From: JAWVZB01 sp033722375
GTDB lineage: Bacteria > Actinomycetota > Nitriliruptoria > Nitriliruptorales > Nitriliruptoraceae
NCBI GenBank assembly: GCA_033722375.1
Contig: JAWVZB010000101.1
Coordinates: forward strand, 1 to 10,790
DNA: 10,790 bases
Reading direction: 5' to 3'
Both the position numbers and the translations under genes were made by a program. Positions 1-7,258 of the stretch are shown here, in pieces (position 1 is the stretch's first letter; the number at the start of each line of letters is the position of its first letter). The notes under the pieces were generated by a model. The model did no database searches and was not told the origin of the DNA. It saw only the letters and a program-made list of their open reading frames with translations.

Positions 1-344
<344 letters not shown>

Positions 345-373
345 AGATCGCAAAACTGCTTGAAAAGCAAAGC

Positions 374-402
374 GATCAACGAAGAGCCGAGTTGATCGGC
401 TC
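374..402 (-). other. two overlapping, mutually exclusive hairpins before the 16S
   Basis: One fold pairs 374-380 (GATCAAC) with 391-397 (GTTGATC). The other pairs 384-390 (GAGCCGA) with 396-402 (TCGGCTC). Both stems are perfect over 7 bp and share bases 396-397; the 5-base loop of the second (391-395) contains most of one arm of the first. Only one can form completely at a time, although the loop pairing could also give a pseudoknot. Confidence 0.5.
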
Positions 403-412
403 GATAAGGGGT

Positions 413-446
413 GTCGTGCCGGCCTCTGGAAGAGATCCGGCGCGAC
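413..446 (-). other. long rRNA leader hairpin
   Basis: The outer arms GTCGTGCCGG (413-422) and CCGGCGCGAC (437-446) pair except for one mismatch. An inner CTCT/AGAG helix sits around a 3-base loop. The fold ends about 70 bases before the 16S 5' end. It may help with leader folding or rRNA processing. Confidence 0.5.
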
Positions 447-523
447 GTGTAAAACAAAAGAACCGTTCGAGGTTTCGATGATCACCGAGGGCGAGCCCTC
501 GGGCATCTCCTCCTCGACGGGGT

Positions 524-543
524 GCGCGACCTCGCGGTCGCGC
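524..543 (-). other. rRNA leader hairpin downstream of boxA
   Basis: An 8-bp perfect stem (GCGCGACC with GGTCGCGC) closes a 4-base loop. It lies about 25 bases downstream of the boxA on the rRNA transcript. No T tract follows, so it is more likely a leader structure than a terminator. Confidence 0.55.
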
Positions 544-567
544 CGCACTGACTTTTGGCGCACTGTG

Positions 568-582
568 CAGTTCTCAAAGAGC
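568..582 (-). promoter_or_regulatory. rRNA antitermination boxA
   Basis: The minus strand reads GCTCTTTGAGAACTG, followed by CACAGTGCGCCAAAAGTCA. This matches the boxA region of actinobacterial rRNA leaders (for example TGTTGTTTGAGAACT) and the E. coli core TGCTCTTTAACA. In the RNA, boxA recruits NusB/NusE (S10) and NusA so that RNA polymerase passes terminators while making untranslated rRNA. It lies about 225 bases upstream of the 16S 5' end, a sensible position. Confidence 0.85.
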
Positions 583-690
583 GGGTGGGTCGCCCTGTCC
601 GGGGTCCGCCCACCGGCGAGCACGCTCGCGTCGGGGTCGGCTTCCGGAGGGACAACCGCTTCGGCCTGGTGGTTCGTGGCCGGACGGACA

Positions 691-720
691 AGTGTATCCC
701 GTCGGCCTTGCGGCCGTCCA
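691..720 (-). promoter_or_regulatory. candidate rRNA promoter, proximal
   Basis: On the minus strand, TGGACG (715-720) is followed after 18 bases by TACACT (691-696). This is a fair -35/-10 pair for a primary sigma factor. It would start transcription near 684, giving a leader of about 340 bases that includes the boxA. Such hexamers occur by chance, so the call rests mainly on position. Confidence 0.4.
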
Positions 721-759
721 CCCGGGGGCCACTGGGGCCGCGTTCCGGGCGGAGAGGCG

Positions 760-788
760 ACGGTACCGACCACTCCCCTCGTCCGCAA
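760..788 (-). promoter_or_regulatory. candidate rRNA promoter, distal
   Basis: On the minus strand, TTGCGG (783-788) and TACCGT (760-765) are 17 bases apart. This second sigma-70-like pair lies upstream of the proximal candidate. Tandem rrn promoters are common, but the -10 match is only moderate. Confidence 0.3.
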
Positions 789-972
789 ACTTGGCGCCGA
801 CTAGGGTCCTGACCGTCGTCCGCAGGCAGGAACCGCGGCCTCGGGCGGCGAAGTACTCACCGGGCGCAGTGGCGGCCCTCAAGCCGGAACCAGCAGCGCC
901 GACAGGAACGAGAGCACGTCGCGCGCGTGTCGCGACCCCTCCCGCAGACACCGACATGCCAAGGAGCACCCC

Positions 973-1431
973 ATGATGGGCTCAGCCAAGTCGACCACCT
1001 ACCTCGCCGTCGCGATGATCGTCGGCGGCTTCGTCCTCATCGTCCTGGCCTGGAACGGCGCCGCCGGCGTGGACTTCGTCCAGGGTCAGATCCCCTATCT
1101 CATCTCCGGTGGCCTGGCCGGACTGTCGCTCGTGATCGGCGGCGTCGGGATGGTGCTCGTGCAGGAGATGCGCAAGAGCGCCGCCTCCGTGGAGGCTCGT
1201 CTGGACGAGCTCGTCGAGATCATGGCGATGCAGAGCCGGAGCCAGGGCCCGACCGGCGTCCCCGTGGGTGGCGACCACGTCGTGGCCGGCCGCACGAGCT
1301 ACCACCTGCCGACCTGCCACCTGGTCGAGGACCGCAACGACCTGCAAGCCATGTCCCGCGAGACCGCACAGGACCGTGGTCTGGCACCCTGCCGGATCTG
1401 CGAACCCCAGGGCGAATCCGTCTCGGGCTGA
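973..1431 (+). CDS. small two-helix membrane protein with C-terminal His/Cys cluster
   Basis: I do not recognise a named family for this 152-residue protein. Two hydrophobic segments (about residues 10-28 and 41-64) should span the membrane. They are followed by a charged stretch (66-88) that may form a short helix or coiled coil, and then a polar tail. The tail holds H111-x3-C115 and, 24 residues later, C140-x2-C143 in the context GLAPCRIC. This resembles the short zinc-site motif at the end of Ada-type and some nuclease-associated proteins (YHxxxC...PCxxC), so I infer a small metal-binding or redox module on one face of the membrane. AAGGAG (961-966) lies six bases before the first ATG; a second ATG follows at once and could also be used. 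The gene diverges from the rRNA operon and converges on livF, so it is probably transcribed alone. Confidence 0.8.
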   Translation: MMGSAKSTTYLAVAMIVGGFVLIVLAWNGAAGVDFVQGQIPYLISGGLAGLSLVIGGVGMVLVQEMRKSAASVEARLDELVEIMAMQSRSQGPTGVPVGGDHVVAGRTSYHLPTCHLVEDRNDLQAMSRETAQDRGLAPCRICEPQGESVSG

Positions 1432-1465
1432 CGCCACAGCCGCTCTCGAGCCCGCGACGAGCAGT

Positions 1466-1498
1466 CCGGCGCCAGCAGTTCTCGCCGACTGGCGCCGG
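1466..1498. terminator. bidirectional hairpin between convergent genes
   Basis: The perfect 10-bp arms CCGGCGCCAG (1466-1475) and CTGGCGCCGG (1489-1498) enclose a 13-base loop. The hairpin lies 35 bases after the stop of the 973 gene and 9 bases after the stop of livF, which end towards each other. It has no T tract, as is common for stem-loop terminators in high-GC actinobacteria, so it may serve both transcripts. Confidence 0.65.
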
Positions 1499-1506
1499 CA
1501 CGCGGC

Positions 1507-2598
1507 CTAGCCCATCAGGACTTCGGAGACCTCGTCGGGGTTGTCCAGCTGCTCGCCGCGGAGCCGCTTGATGATGCGGCCCTGTTCCATGACGAACGCC
1601 GCGTCGGCGACCTCGAGCGCGCTGACGTTCTGTTCGATCATCAGCACGGTCGTGCCGTCGTCGCTGATCTGACCGACGATCTCGAAGACGTCGTGGACGA
1701 TCACCGGCGCGAGCCCCATCGACGCCTCGTCGATGATCAGGAGCCGTGGGTTCGCCATGAGCCCGCGGCCGATGGCGAGCATCTGCTGCTCACCACCTGA
1801 CAGGGTGCCGGCGAGCTGGCCCTCGCGCTCCCCGAGGCGGGGGAAGTAGTCGTAGACGCGCGCGAGGGCGTCGTCGAACCACGAGCTGTCCTTCCGCTGC
1901 GACCAGGCCCCGATCTGGAGGTTCTTCTTGACCGAGAGCTCGGGGAACACCCGACGGCCCTCGGGGACCATCACGATGCCGGCGTCCACGCAGCGCTGGG
2001 TCTTCCAGGACGTGATGTCCTCCCCCTCGAAGGTGATCGCGCCCTCCCACGTCGGGAGCACGCCGCAGATGTTCTTGGCGGTGGTGGTCTTGCCTGCCCC
2101 GTTCAGTCCGAACATGACCGCGGTTTCACCGGCCCGGATCTCGATGTCCACGCCGTGGAGGACGGGGAGCGAGCCGTAGCCGGACCGGATCCCCTGGACC
2201 GACAGCAGCAGCCCGTCTGACGACGGGGCGCCGGATGGCTCGTGCTCTTCGGCGCGTTGCTGGATCTTCGCCTGTGGGATCTCGCTGGTGTCGCGGTCGG
2301 CTTCGGCAGATCCTGTCCGCTCGTCCGCCGCAGCTTCGCCTTCGGGACTGAAGGGCGACGGCTCGTCGCCGGCGTCCTCCGCGCCCTGGTCGGCGGCCTC
2401 CTCCGAGGTTGCGGTCGGCGGCTCGTCGGTCGCTGCCTCGCCGGTCTCGCTGACCTGGTCCACGGGGTAGGCGTACCCGTCCTCACCGAGCTCGTAGCGC
2501 CAGCCGTCGTCGACGAAGTACTCGGTGCCGTCGTCGTCGACACGCCACTCGATGTCCTCGACGACCTCGACGTCGTCGTTGGTGTTGTCGTCGGCCAT
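1507..2598 (-). CDS. livF: branched-chain amino acid type ABC transporter ATPase LivF with acidic N-terminal extension
   Basis: This is the second cytoplasmic ATPase of the importer and powers uptake through LivH/LivM. The ATPase core covers about residues 129-363: Walker A GLNGAGKTT (164-172), signature LSGGEQQ (266-272), Walker B LLIIDE (286-291). The usual H-loop histidine is replaced by Q323 in IEQN, which is typical of LivF. The protein is 363 residues long against about 235 for most LivF. The extra 125 residues are acidic and probably disordered; they begin with two similar units (17-31 and 32-47, each W-R, acidic residues, then Y-x-V-D) and end with a charged helix-like stretch (105-120). 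The ATG at 2598 is preceded by GAGGA (2606-2610) at 7 bases and lies 14 bases after the livG stop. No later ATG could give an intact core, so the extension seems real. It is the last gene of livHMGF. Confidence 0.93.
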   Translation of the reverse strand: MADDNTNDDVEVVEDIEWRVDDDGTEYFVDDGWRYELGEDGYAYPVDQVSETGEAATDEPPTATSEEAADQGAEDAGDEPSPFSPEGEAAADERTGSAEADRDTSEIPQAKIQQRAEEHEPSGAPSSDGLLLSVQGIRSGYGSLPVLHGVDIEIRAGETAVMFGLNGAGKTTTAKNICGVLPTWEGAITFEGEDITSWKTQRCVDAGIVMVPEGRRVFPELSVKKNLQIGAWSQRKDSSWFDDALARVYDYFPRLGEREGQLAGTLSGGEQQMLAIGRGLMANPRLLIIDEASMGLAPVIVHDVFEIVGQISDDGTTVLMIEQNVSALEVADAAFVMEQGRIIKRLRGEQLDNPDEVSEVLMG

Positions 2599-2612
2599 GG
2601 TCTCGTCCTCTG

Positions 2613-3392
2613 TCAGGCGAGGGACTTGGCGCCTTCGCCCATGTAGGCCTCGGCGACGTCGCTGTTGGTCCGGACTGCCTCGGGCTTGCCCTCTGCCAGG
2701 AGCTTGCCGAAGTTCAGCACGTAGATGTAGTCGCAGACCCGGAGGACGAACGGCACGTGGTGCTCGATCAGCACGATCGTGATCTTGAGGTCACGGCGCA
2801 TCTGCAAGAGCCGCTCGCCGAACTCCTCGGATTCCTCGGGTCCGAGACCCGCCAGGGGCTCGTCGAGCATGAGGATGTCGGGGTCGGTCGCGATGACCGC
2901 GGCCACCTCGACCTGCTTGAGCATCCCGTAGGAGAGGCCGCCCAGCGGTTCGTGGGCGAGGTGGGTCAGCTCCATGTAGTCGAGCACCGCGAAGGCGCGC
3001 TCGCGCACCTCCTTCTCCTCCTCGAAGGTCCACGGAAGCCCGGACATCCCCGCGGCGATCGAGTAGTGGATCTTCTGATGCTGGGCGACCATCAGGTTCT
3101 CGAGCACAGTGAACGACCGCACCAACCCCACCTGCTGGAAGCTGCGACCGACGCCGAGGTGGGTGCGCTGGTCGGGGCGCAGGTCGGTGGCCCGCTCGCC
3201 GCGGATGAACACGTCGCCGGTGTCGGGGCGGTAGAAGCCGGTGAGGCAGTTGAAGAAGGTGGTCTTGCCGGCGCCGTTGGGCCCGATGAGACCGACGATC
3301 TCGTTCTCGTTGACCTCGAAGGACACCGAGTCGAGTGCCTGCAACCCGCCGAAGCGGATCGAGACGTCCTCTGCGGACAGGATCGGGGCCAT
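2613..3392 (-). CDS. livG: branched-chain amino acid type ABC transporter ATPase LivG
   Basis: This is the first ATPase of the importer and pairs with LivF under the two permeases. At 259 residues it has normal LivG length. Visible motifs are Walker A GPNGAGKT (37-44), a Q-loop at SFQQ (84-87), the LivG-type signature LSYGMLKQ (153-160) in place of LSGGQ, Walker B ILMLDEP (173-179) and the H-loop histidine H211 in IEHH. It therefore keeps the catalytic histidine that LivF lacks, as expected for this asymmetric pair. The C-terminal segment (about 225-252: LNFGKLLAEGKPEAV, then AYMGEG) is typical of LivG. The start is fixed by a near-perfect Shine-Dalgarno site 4 bases upstream, in the 16-base gap after livM. 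Confidence 0.95.
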   Translation of the reverse strand: MAPILSAEDVSIRFGGLQALDSVSFEVNENEIVGLIGPNGAGKTTFFNCLTGFYRPDTGDVFIRGERATDLRPDQRTHLGVGRSFQQVGLVRSFTVLENLMVAQHQKIHYSIAAGMSGLPWTFEEEKEVRERAFAVLDYMELTHLAHEPLGGLSYGMLKQVEVAAVIATDPDILMLDEPLAGLGPEESEEFGERLLQMRRDLKITIVLIEHHVPFVLRVCDYIYVLNFGKLLAEGKPEAVRTNSDVAEAYMGEGAKSLA

Positions 3393-3396
3393 CAGG

Positions 3397-3405
3397 TCAC
3401 CTCCT
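3397..3405 (-). promoter_or_regulatory. strong ribosome binding site of livG
   Basis: The minus strand reads AGGAGGTGA, a full-length match to the anti-Shine-Dalgarno end of 16S rRNA. It ends 4 bases before the livG ATG and is the strongest such site in the operon, so livG may be translated better than its neighbours. Confidence 0.85.
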
Positions 3406-3408
3406 CAC

Positions 3409-4521
3409 TCACGGGCGTTGTCCGGACGTGTCGACGACCCCGCCGACGCTGTCCTTCTTGTCGCTGTGGAACGGCTGGAAGGACAGCCAGCGGTACAGGT
3501 CCTCGTTCTGCTGGGCGATGCCACCCGGGAAGAAGATCAGGGTGAGCAGCAGCAGCACCGCCCCGATCAGGGGTTCCCACAGCGGGCCGATGAACCCCGG
3601 CCACCACGACAGGCCGTGCGCCGCTTCGAGCAGGAACGGCAGCGCGGCGAACACGATCCCGCCGGTGACCACGCCAGGACGGGAACGCAGCCCCCCGACG
3701 ACGGTCATCAGCATGAACAACAGCCCGAGGGTGAAGTTGAACGTGACCGGGGACACGACCTGCTCGATCGAGGCGAACAGGCCCCCGGCGAGCCCGGCCA
3801 TCGCGCCCGAGATCGCGAACGCCAGGAGCATGAAGCCCTTGACGTTGATCCCCCACGACGCTGCGACGCGCTCGTCGTCCCGCAGGGCCTCGATCGCCCG
3901 CCCCGCCTTGGTCGCGGTCAGGCGCCAGTCGAAGAGCCAGACCACGACGAGCGCGGCGATGCACACGTAGGCGTAGACGATGTCGCCGGAGAAGAACTCG
4001 GGCCGCTCGGCCGGCATCCCGGCGCCCCCACCCGTCAGCCGCCGGATGTTGAAGATGACCTCCTGGGTGAACAGGCCGAACGCGATGGTGACGATCGCGA
4101 AGTAGAAGCCGCGGACGCGGAGGGCGATGGCACCCAGCAGAAGCGAGAAGAGGCCACCGATGATGGTCGCGCCGATGATCCCCGCGATCCAGCCCATGCC
4201 GACCTCGGTGATGATGTAGCCCGATCCGAACGCCCCGATCCCGAAGAACGCCTGGTGGCCGAGCGAGACCTGGCCTGCGTAGCCGAGCAGGACGTTCATC
4301 GACAGCGCGACGATGCCGTACAGGGCCGCCCGGGAGACGATGTTGATCTGCGTGTCGGGCACGAGATGTGGGATCGCGATCACGAACGCGATGATGATCG
4401 CCCAGACGATCCCCCGGGCGACGTAGCCCGCCTGGGACGGTCGCCACGGCACCCGCGGGTCGCGCTCCTCGGGCGTGTGACCGTCCACGGTCGGGGCGTC
4501 GGCGTCGGTCTGCACTGCCAT
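3409..4521 (-). CDS. livM: branched-chain amino acid type ABC transporter permease LivM
   Basis: This is the second channel subunit of the importer, in the inner membrane. The 370-residue protein starts with a hydrophilic, acidic tail of about 34 residues, then shows many hydrophobic segments (for example about 37-55, 62-80, 110-133, 181-197, 229-250, 262-277, 284-298 and 316-331). LivM hallmarks are NVLLGYAGQVSLGHQAFFG (76-94), LRVRGFYFAIVTIAFG (134-149) and the cytoplasmic ATPase-contact loop GRAIEALRDDERVAASWGI (207-225). FFPGGI (330-335) ends the last helix, and a polar tail of about 35 residues follows, longer than usual. The ATG at 4521 is three bases after the livH stop. AAGGAGG, inside the end of livH, lies 8 bases upstream, so the two permeases are almost certainly translated from one mRNA. 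Confidence 0.95.
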   Translation of the reverse strand: MAVQTDADAPTVDGHTPEERDPRVPWRPSQAGYVARGIVWAIIIAFVIAIPHLVPDTQINIVSRAALYGIVALSMNVLLGYAGQVSLGHQAFFGIGAFGSGYIITEVGMGWIAGIIGATIIGGLFSLLLGAIALRVRGFYFAIVTIAFGLFTQEVIFNIRRLTGGGAGMPAERPEFFSGDIVYAYVCIAALVVVWLFDWRLTATKAGRAIEALRDDERVAASWGINVKGFMLLAFAISGAMAGLAGGLFASIEQVVSPVTFNFTLGLLFMLMTVVGGLRSRPGVVTGGIVFAALPFLLEAAHGLSWWPGFIGPLWEPLIGAVLLLLTLIFFPGGIAQQNEDLYRWLSFQPFHSDKKDSVGGVVDTSGQRP

Positions 4522-4524
4522 GGG

Positions 4525-5622
4525 TCAGGCCTCCTTGCCGAACAGCCCGCGGGGGCGGAACAGGAGCACCGCGAGCAGCACCGCCATGGTCGCGAGCTGC
4601 GGGGGCCCGGGGAGCACGCTCGAGAGGCCGTAGCTCGCCACGATCCCGTTCGCGAGGCTCACGGCGATGCCGAGGAGCAGGCCACCGACGACGGCGCCCA
4701 CCATCGACGTGATGCCGCCGAGGACCGCCGCCACGATTGCAGGGACGAGGAACGTGGTCGTGATCAGGCCCGGACTGATCCGTTGGAACACGCCCGCACC
4801 CAGCACCCCACCGAGGGCGGCGAACGCGCCGGCGAACGCCCAGGCGATGGTGGACATCTTGGTCACGCTGATGCCGTAGAGCTCCGCGGCGTACGGCTCC
4901 TGCGAGGTGGCGAGCAGCGCCACCCCGGGCGGGGTCCGGAAGAAGGCCGCCAGCAGCACGGCCATGCCGATCAGCACCGCCACGATGATGATCATGTGCC
5001 AGGTGATGCGAGCGCCGCCGATCGCGAGCTGGCTCCCGGCGGCGGCACAGCCCCCCTCACCGCCGATCGCCAGACACCCGATGCCGAGGTCGATCCCGGG
5101 CGGGGCGCCTTCGACGAACCGTGGGAAGGTCCGTGCCTTGGCTTCGAAGACGATGAGCTCGACCGCGGAGAAGGCCAGGGTGACACCGACGGTGGCGACG
5201 AGGGTCGTGACCGGCCGAACATCGGAGAGCCGCTGGATGACGAGCAGGTTGATCAACACGGCCAGCACCGCACCCACCACGACCGCGGCCAGCGTTGCGA
5301 GCAGCATCTCGCCCAGCCCGGCGGAGTCGACCCCGCCGTCCGGCAGCGCCCCGCCCGTCAGGATCAGGAACACGACCCAGGCGGGGACGGTGCCGAGCTC
5401 GCCTTGCGCGAAGTTCAGCACCCGCGTGGACTTGTAGACCAGCGCGAGGCCGAGGGCGACGAGCGCGTAGATCGACCCGGTCTGCAGGCCTCCGACGACG
5501 ACCGCGACCAGCGCGACGTCGGAGATCCCGACGAGGACGAGGGCCACGAGCACGATCCCGCCGATGATGGCGGGGCGCGTCCACTCGGGACGGAACCAGC
5601 CCGGGGTCGAGATCTCTTCCAT
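4525..5622 (-). CDS. livH: branched-chain amino acid type ABC transporter permease LivH
   Basis: This is the first channel subunit and would form the transmembrane pore with LivM. The 365-residue protein has hydrophobic segments throughout (about 18-44, 51-64, 80-91, 106-130, 138-157, 209-228, 257-278, 293-328 and 343-355). LivH hallmarks are GLQTGSIYALVALGLALVYK (45-64), RVLNFAQGELGT (67-78), the coupling-loop segment EPYAAELYGI (242-251), AAVLGGITSMVGAVVGG (298-314) and the ending LLFRPRGLFG. A loop at about 170-205, probably outside the membrane, carries C183 and C192, which might form a disulfide; most LivH proteins are shorter, near 290-300 residues. The ATG at 5622 has GGGAG (5630-5634) 7 bases upstream. 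A hairpin lies between this gene and the upstream one, so livHMGF may start from its own promoter or by read-through. Confidence 0.94.
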   Translation of the reverse strand: MEEISTPGWFRPEWTRPAIIGGIVLVALVLVGISDVALVAVVVGGLQTGSIYALVALGLALVYKSTRVLNFAQGELGTVPAWVVFLILTGGALPDGGVDSAGLGEMLLATLAAVVVGAVLAVLINLLVIQRLSDVRPVTTLVATVGVTLAFSAVELIVFEAKARTFPRFVEGAPPGIDLGIGCLAIGGEGGCAAAGSQLAIGGARITWHMIIIVAVLIGMAVLLAAFFRTPPGVALLATSQEPYAAELYGISVTKMSTIAWAFAGAFAALGGVLGAGVFQRISPGLITTTFLVPAIVAAVLGGITSMVGAVVGGLLLGIAVSLANGIVASYGLSSVLPGPPQLATMAVLLAVLLFRPRGLFGKEA

Positions 5623-5662
5623 GCGGTTGCTCCCATGGGCACCGCTCCGCCGGCGCGGATCG

Positions 5663-5670
5663 AACCGGTT
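5663..5670. promoter_or_regulatory. short palindrome upstream of livH
   Basis: AACCGGTT is a perfect 8-bp palindrome about 40 bases upstream of the livH start, in the 131-base gap after the secreted-protein gene. It may be half of an operator or may be chance. I found no convincing -35/-10 pair for livH in this gap. Confidence 0.2.
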
Positions 5671-5695
5671 GGAGGGGTGTGCGTTCGGGAGGCTA

Positions 5696-5736
5696 GTCGC
5701 CGGCGCCTCCTCCTTGCGAGGAGGCCACCGGCCGAC
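5696..5736 (-). terminator. hairpin after the secreted-protein gene (terminator or attenuator)
   Basis: The inner arms GCCTCCTC (5705-5712) and GAGGAGGC (5718-5725) pair perfectly around a 5-base loop. Outer CCGG/CCGG and GTCG/CGAC segments extend the stem with small bulges. It begins 17 bases downstream of the stop of the 7217-5754 gene and about 75 bases before livH. There is no T tract. It would reduce or stop transcription into livHMGF. Confidence 0.55.
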
Positions 5737-5753
5737 GAGCCAGGTCGGTCAGT

Positions 5754-7217
5754 TCAGGCCAACTGCGGTCCATTCGAGGCGGCCGACGAGCCCTGCTGTT
5801 GCAGCAGGCGCGTCATCGCACCTTCCTTCGGGCCGCTCGCAAGCGCCGAGGCAGCGGGGGCCGTCAGCGACTGGGCGGTCAGGTAGGCGCCACCGAGGAA
5901 GACCGGTGCGAGCAGCCACGTGTACCAGGCGGCCCCGGGCTGCTCCTGCGGCCCGGCAGCCACCGGTTCGGTGTTGGGCTGCTGCTCGGTACCGGTGTTG
6001 GTCGCCACCTCTGGCGCGGGCTCGGACTGGGGTTCCTCGTTGGCCGGGGCGGAGAAGCTCTCCACGTTCCCGGACGTTCCACCGCTCGGCGCGGAGAAGC
6101 TACTGGAGCCCGAAGACGAGGAGGAGGTGCTCCCGAAGTCGCTGCTCGGGAAGCCGACCGGGTCGGGCTCCTCGCTCGTCGCGATCGTGTACTGGACGCT
6201 CTGCTCGAACGTGACCTGCTTGTTGAAACTCGAGTCGGGGTCACCGAACGCGAAGTTGGGGGCTCCCTGAGGGACGACGAGCACGCCCTGGTTGGGGATC
6301 TCGCCGCTGGACCACGCGTCGAGCGCGAAGGTCATGTCGAACTCCCAGGTCCCGTCCTCGAGCCGCTTGCCGTTGGCTCCGAGGAAGCAGTCGGTCTCGG
6401 GGATGTTGTCGGGGTCCTGGCTCCGCTCACCCTCCCACTCGGCGTTCTTGTCCTCGGTGGAGGGGTTGTCGGCGATGGGGCACATCTCGAGGCCGAGCGG
6501 GTTCTGTTCGATCGGATCCTGGGTGAGGATCTTCTCGAACTGACTCTGCTGGCAGGAACGAAGGTCCGCGAACTGCTCGGGTACCTCCTGCCCGGTCTCC
6601 TCCTCCAGGTTGGAGACGAAACTGTCGTCTGAGGTGCGGGCGCAGGTGAGGCCGGCGAGGACCGCCTGGCGCAGGGCCGGGCTCGAGATGCCGCCGGTGG
6701 GCTGGGATTCGGACAGGTAGACCTTGAAGCTGTCCACCTGGTGTCCGGAGGGCACGCTCGGGAGTTCGAACGCGACCGCGGAGCGGTAGCGGTCCTGTCC
6801 CGTGGTCACCGACACCGGCAAGCTCTCGGGCGGTACCGGCGATGCCGGCTCATTGGGGTCGTTCTCCTGGGTGGTCCCGGTGCCTTCCTCCACTCCTCCG
6901 GTGACGGTGTCGAAGCCCTCGTTCACCTGGTCGGGCTGGTCTTCGTGCAGGTCACCGGTGCAGGCCTTGACGACCACGAGGCAGAGGACCTGCGGCGGGA
7001 AGGACTCGAGGACGCTCGGAGGGATCACGTCGGAGAGCGGGGCGTCGTAGAACCCGGCCTTGGTGACCGTCGCCTCCTTGGCGTCCTCCGGCAGCTGCTC
7101 GGCCTCCTGCGCGCTCACCGGGCCGCCCGTCGCGAGGACGGTGGCGATGGCGAGCGATGCGGCCATCAGCGCCACGCCGATGCGGCGCGTCCAACTGGCG
7201 GTGGCTGTCTGGATCAT
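5754..7217 (-). CDS. secreted protein with C-terminal membrane anchor, unrecognised family
   Basis: I do not recognise this 487-residue protein. It has a signal peptide (R11-R12, hydrophobic 13-30, likely cleavage VSA|QE after residue 36). The extracellular part has a core (about 135-345) whose segments RYRSAVAFELPSVPSGHQVD (143-162) and WEFDMTFALDAWSSGEIPNQ (291-310) resemble the strands of DNRLRE/CBM96-like surface beta-sandwich modules; this likeness is weak. Six cysteines (79, 86, 192, 222, 246, 277) could form disulfides. A Ser/Gly then Pro/Glu/Gln-rich linker (about 350-428) leads to one hydrophobic segment (430-452) and a short tail. There is no LPXTG motif. The ATG at 7217 has AGGGAG 8 bases upstream. 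The gene lies between the binding protein and the permeases and shares an upstream element with the former, so an accessory role in uptake or in holding the binding protein in the wall is plausible. Confidence 0.88.
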   Translation of the reverse strand: MIQTATASWTRRIGVALMAASLAIATVLATGGPVSAQEAEQLPEDAKEATVTKAGFYDAPLSDVIPPSVLESFPPQVLCLVVVKACTGDLHEDQPDQVNEGFDTVTGGVEEGTGTTQENDPNEPASPVPPESLPVSVTTGQDRYRSAVAFELPSVPSGHQVDSFKVYLSESQPTGGISSPALRQAVLAGLTCARTSDDSFVSNLEEETGQEVPEQFADLRSCQQSQFEKILTQDPIEQNPLGLEMCPIADNPSTEDKNAEWEGERSQDPDNIPETDCFLGANGKRLEDGTWEFDMTFALDAWSSGEIPNQGVLVVPQGAPNFAFGDPDSSFNKQVTFEQSVQYTIATSEEPDPVGFPSSDFGSTSSSSSGSSSFSAPSGGTSGNVESFSAPANEEPQSEPAPEVATNTGTEQQPNTEPVAAGPQEQPGAAWYTWLLAPVFLGGAYLTAQSLTAPAASALASGPKEGAMTRLLQQQGSSAASNGPQLA

Positions 7218-7258
7218 CGGACGGTCTCCCTCGTCGGTCTTGCGCTGTGGGGCCGCGT

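Larger units (their letters stand above)
345..690 (-). other. rRNA operon leader (transcribed, non-coding)
   Basis: These bases lie between the 16S 5' end and the nearest promoter candidate, and I see no credible gene in them. Read leftwards, they hold an antitermination boxA (568-582), a perfect 8-bp hairpin just after it (524-543), a T-rich RNA stretch (451-461), a stable hairpin (413-446) and a pair of overlapping hairpins (374-402) about 30 bases before the 16S. Actinobacterial rrn leaders usually contain a boxA and pairing segments for RNase III processing. Which strand of which hairpin joins the 16S processing stalk cannot be told without the 3' flank. Bases 800-960, to the right, hold nothing I can name apart from the upstream region of the 973 gene. 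Confidence 0.75.

Noticed and set aside
913..940. GGAAC-N16-CGTG as an ECF-like promoter for the 973 gene
   Set aside because: It differs from the shared element seen twice, and CG-rich sequence gives such matches often; evidence is too thin.
1843..2110. LivF lacking the H-loop histidine and having Leu in the Walker A second position as signs of a dead ATPase
   Set aside because: Gln in place of the histidine is usual for LivF, and the Walker A lysine, signature and Walker B glutamate are intact.
3241..5886. An open frame of 881 codons on the plus strand, opposite livG, livM and livH
   Set aside because: It lies antisense to three clear liv genes and encodes a His/Arg/Asp/Gly-rich sequence with no fold. 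Long antisense frames are expected when G or C fills almost every third codon position.
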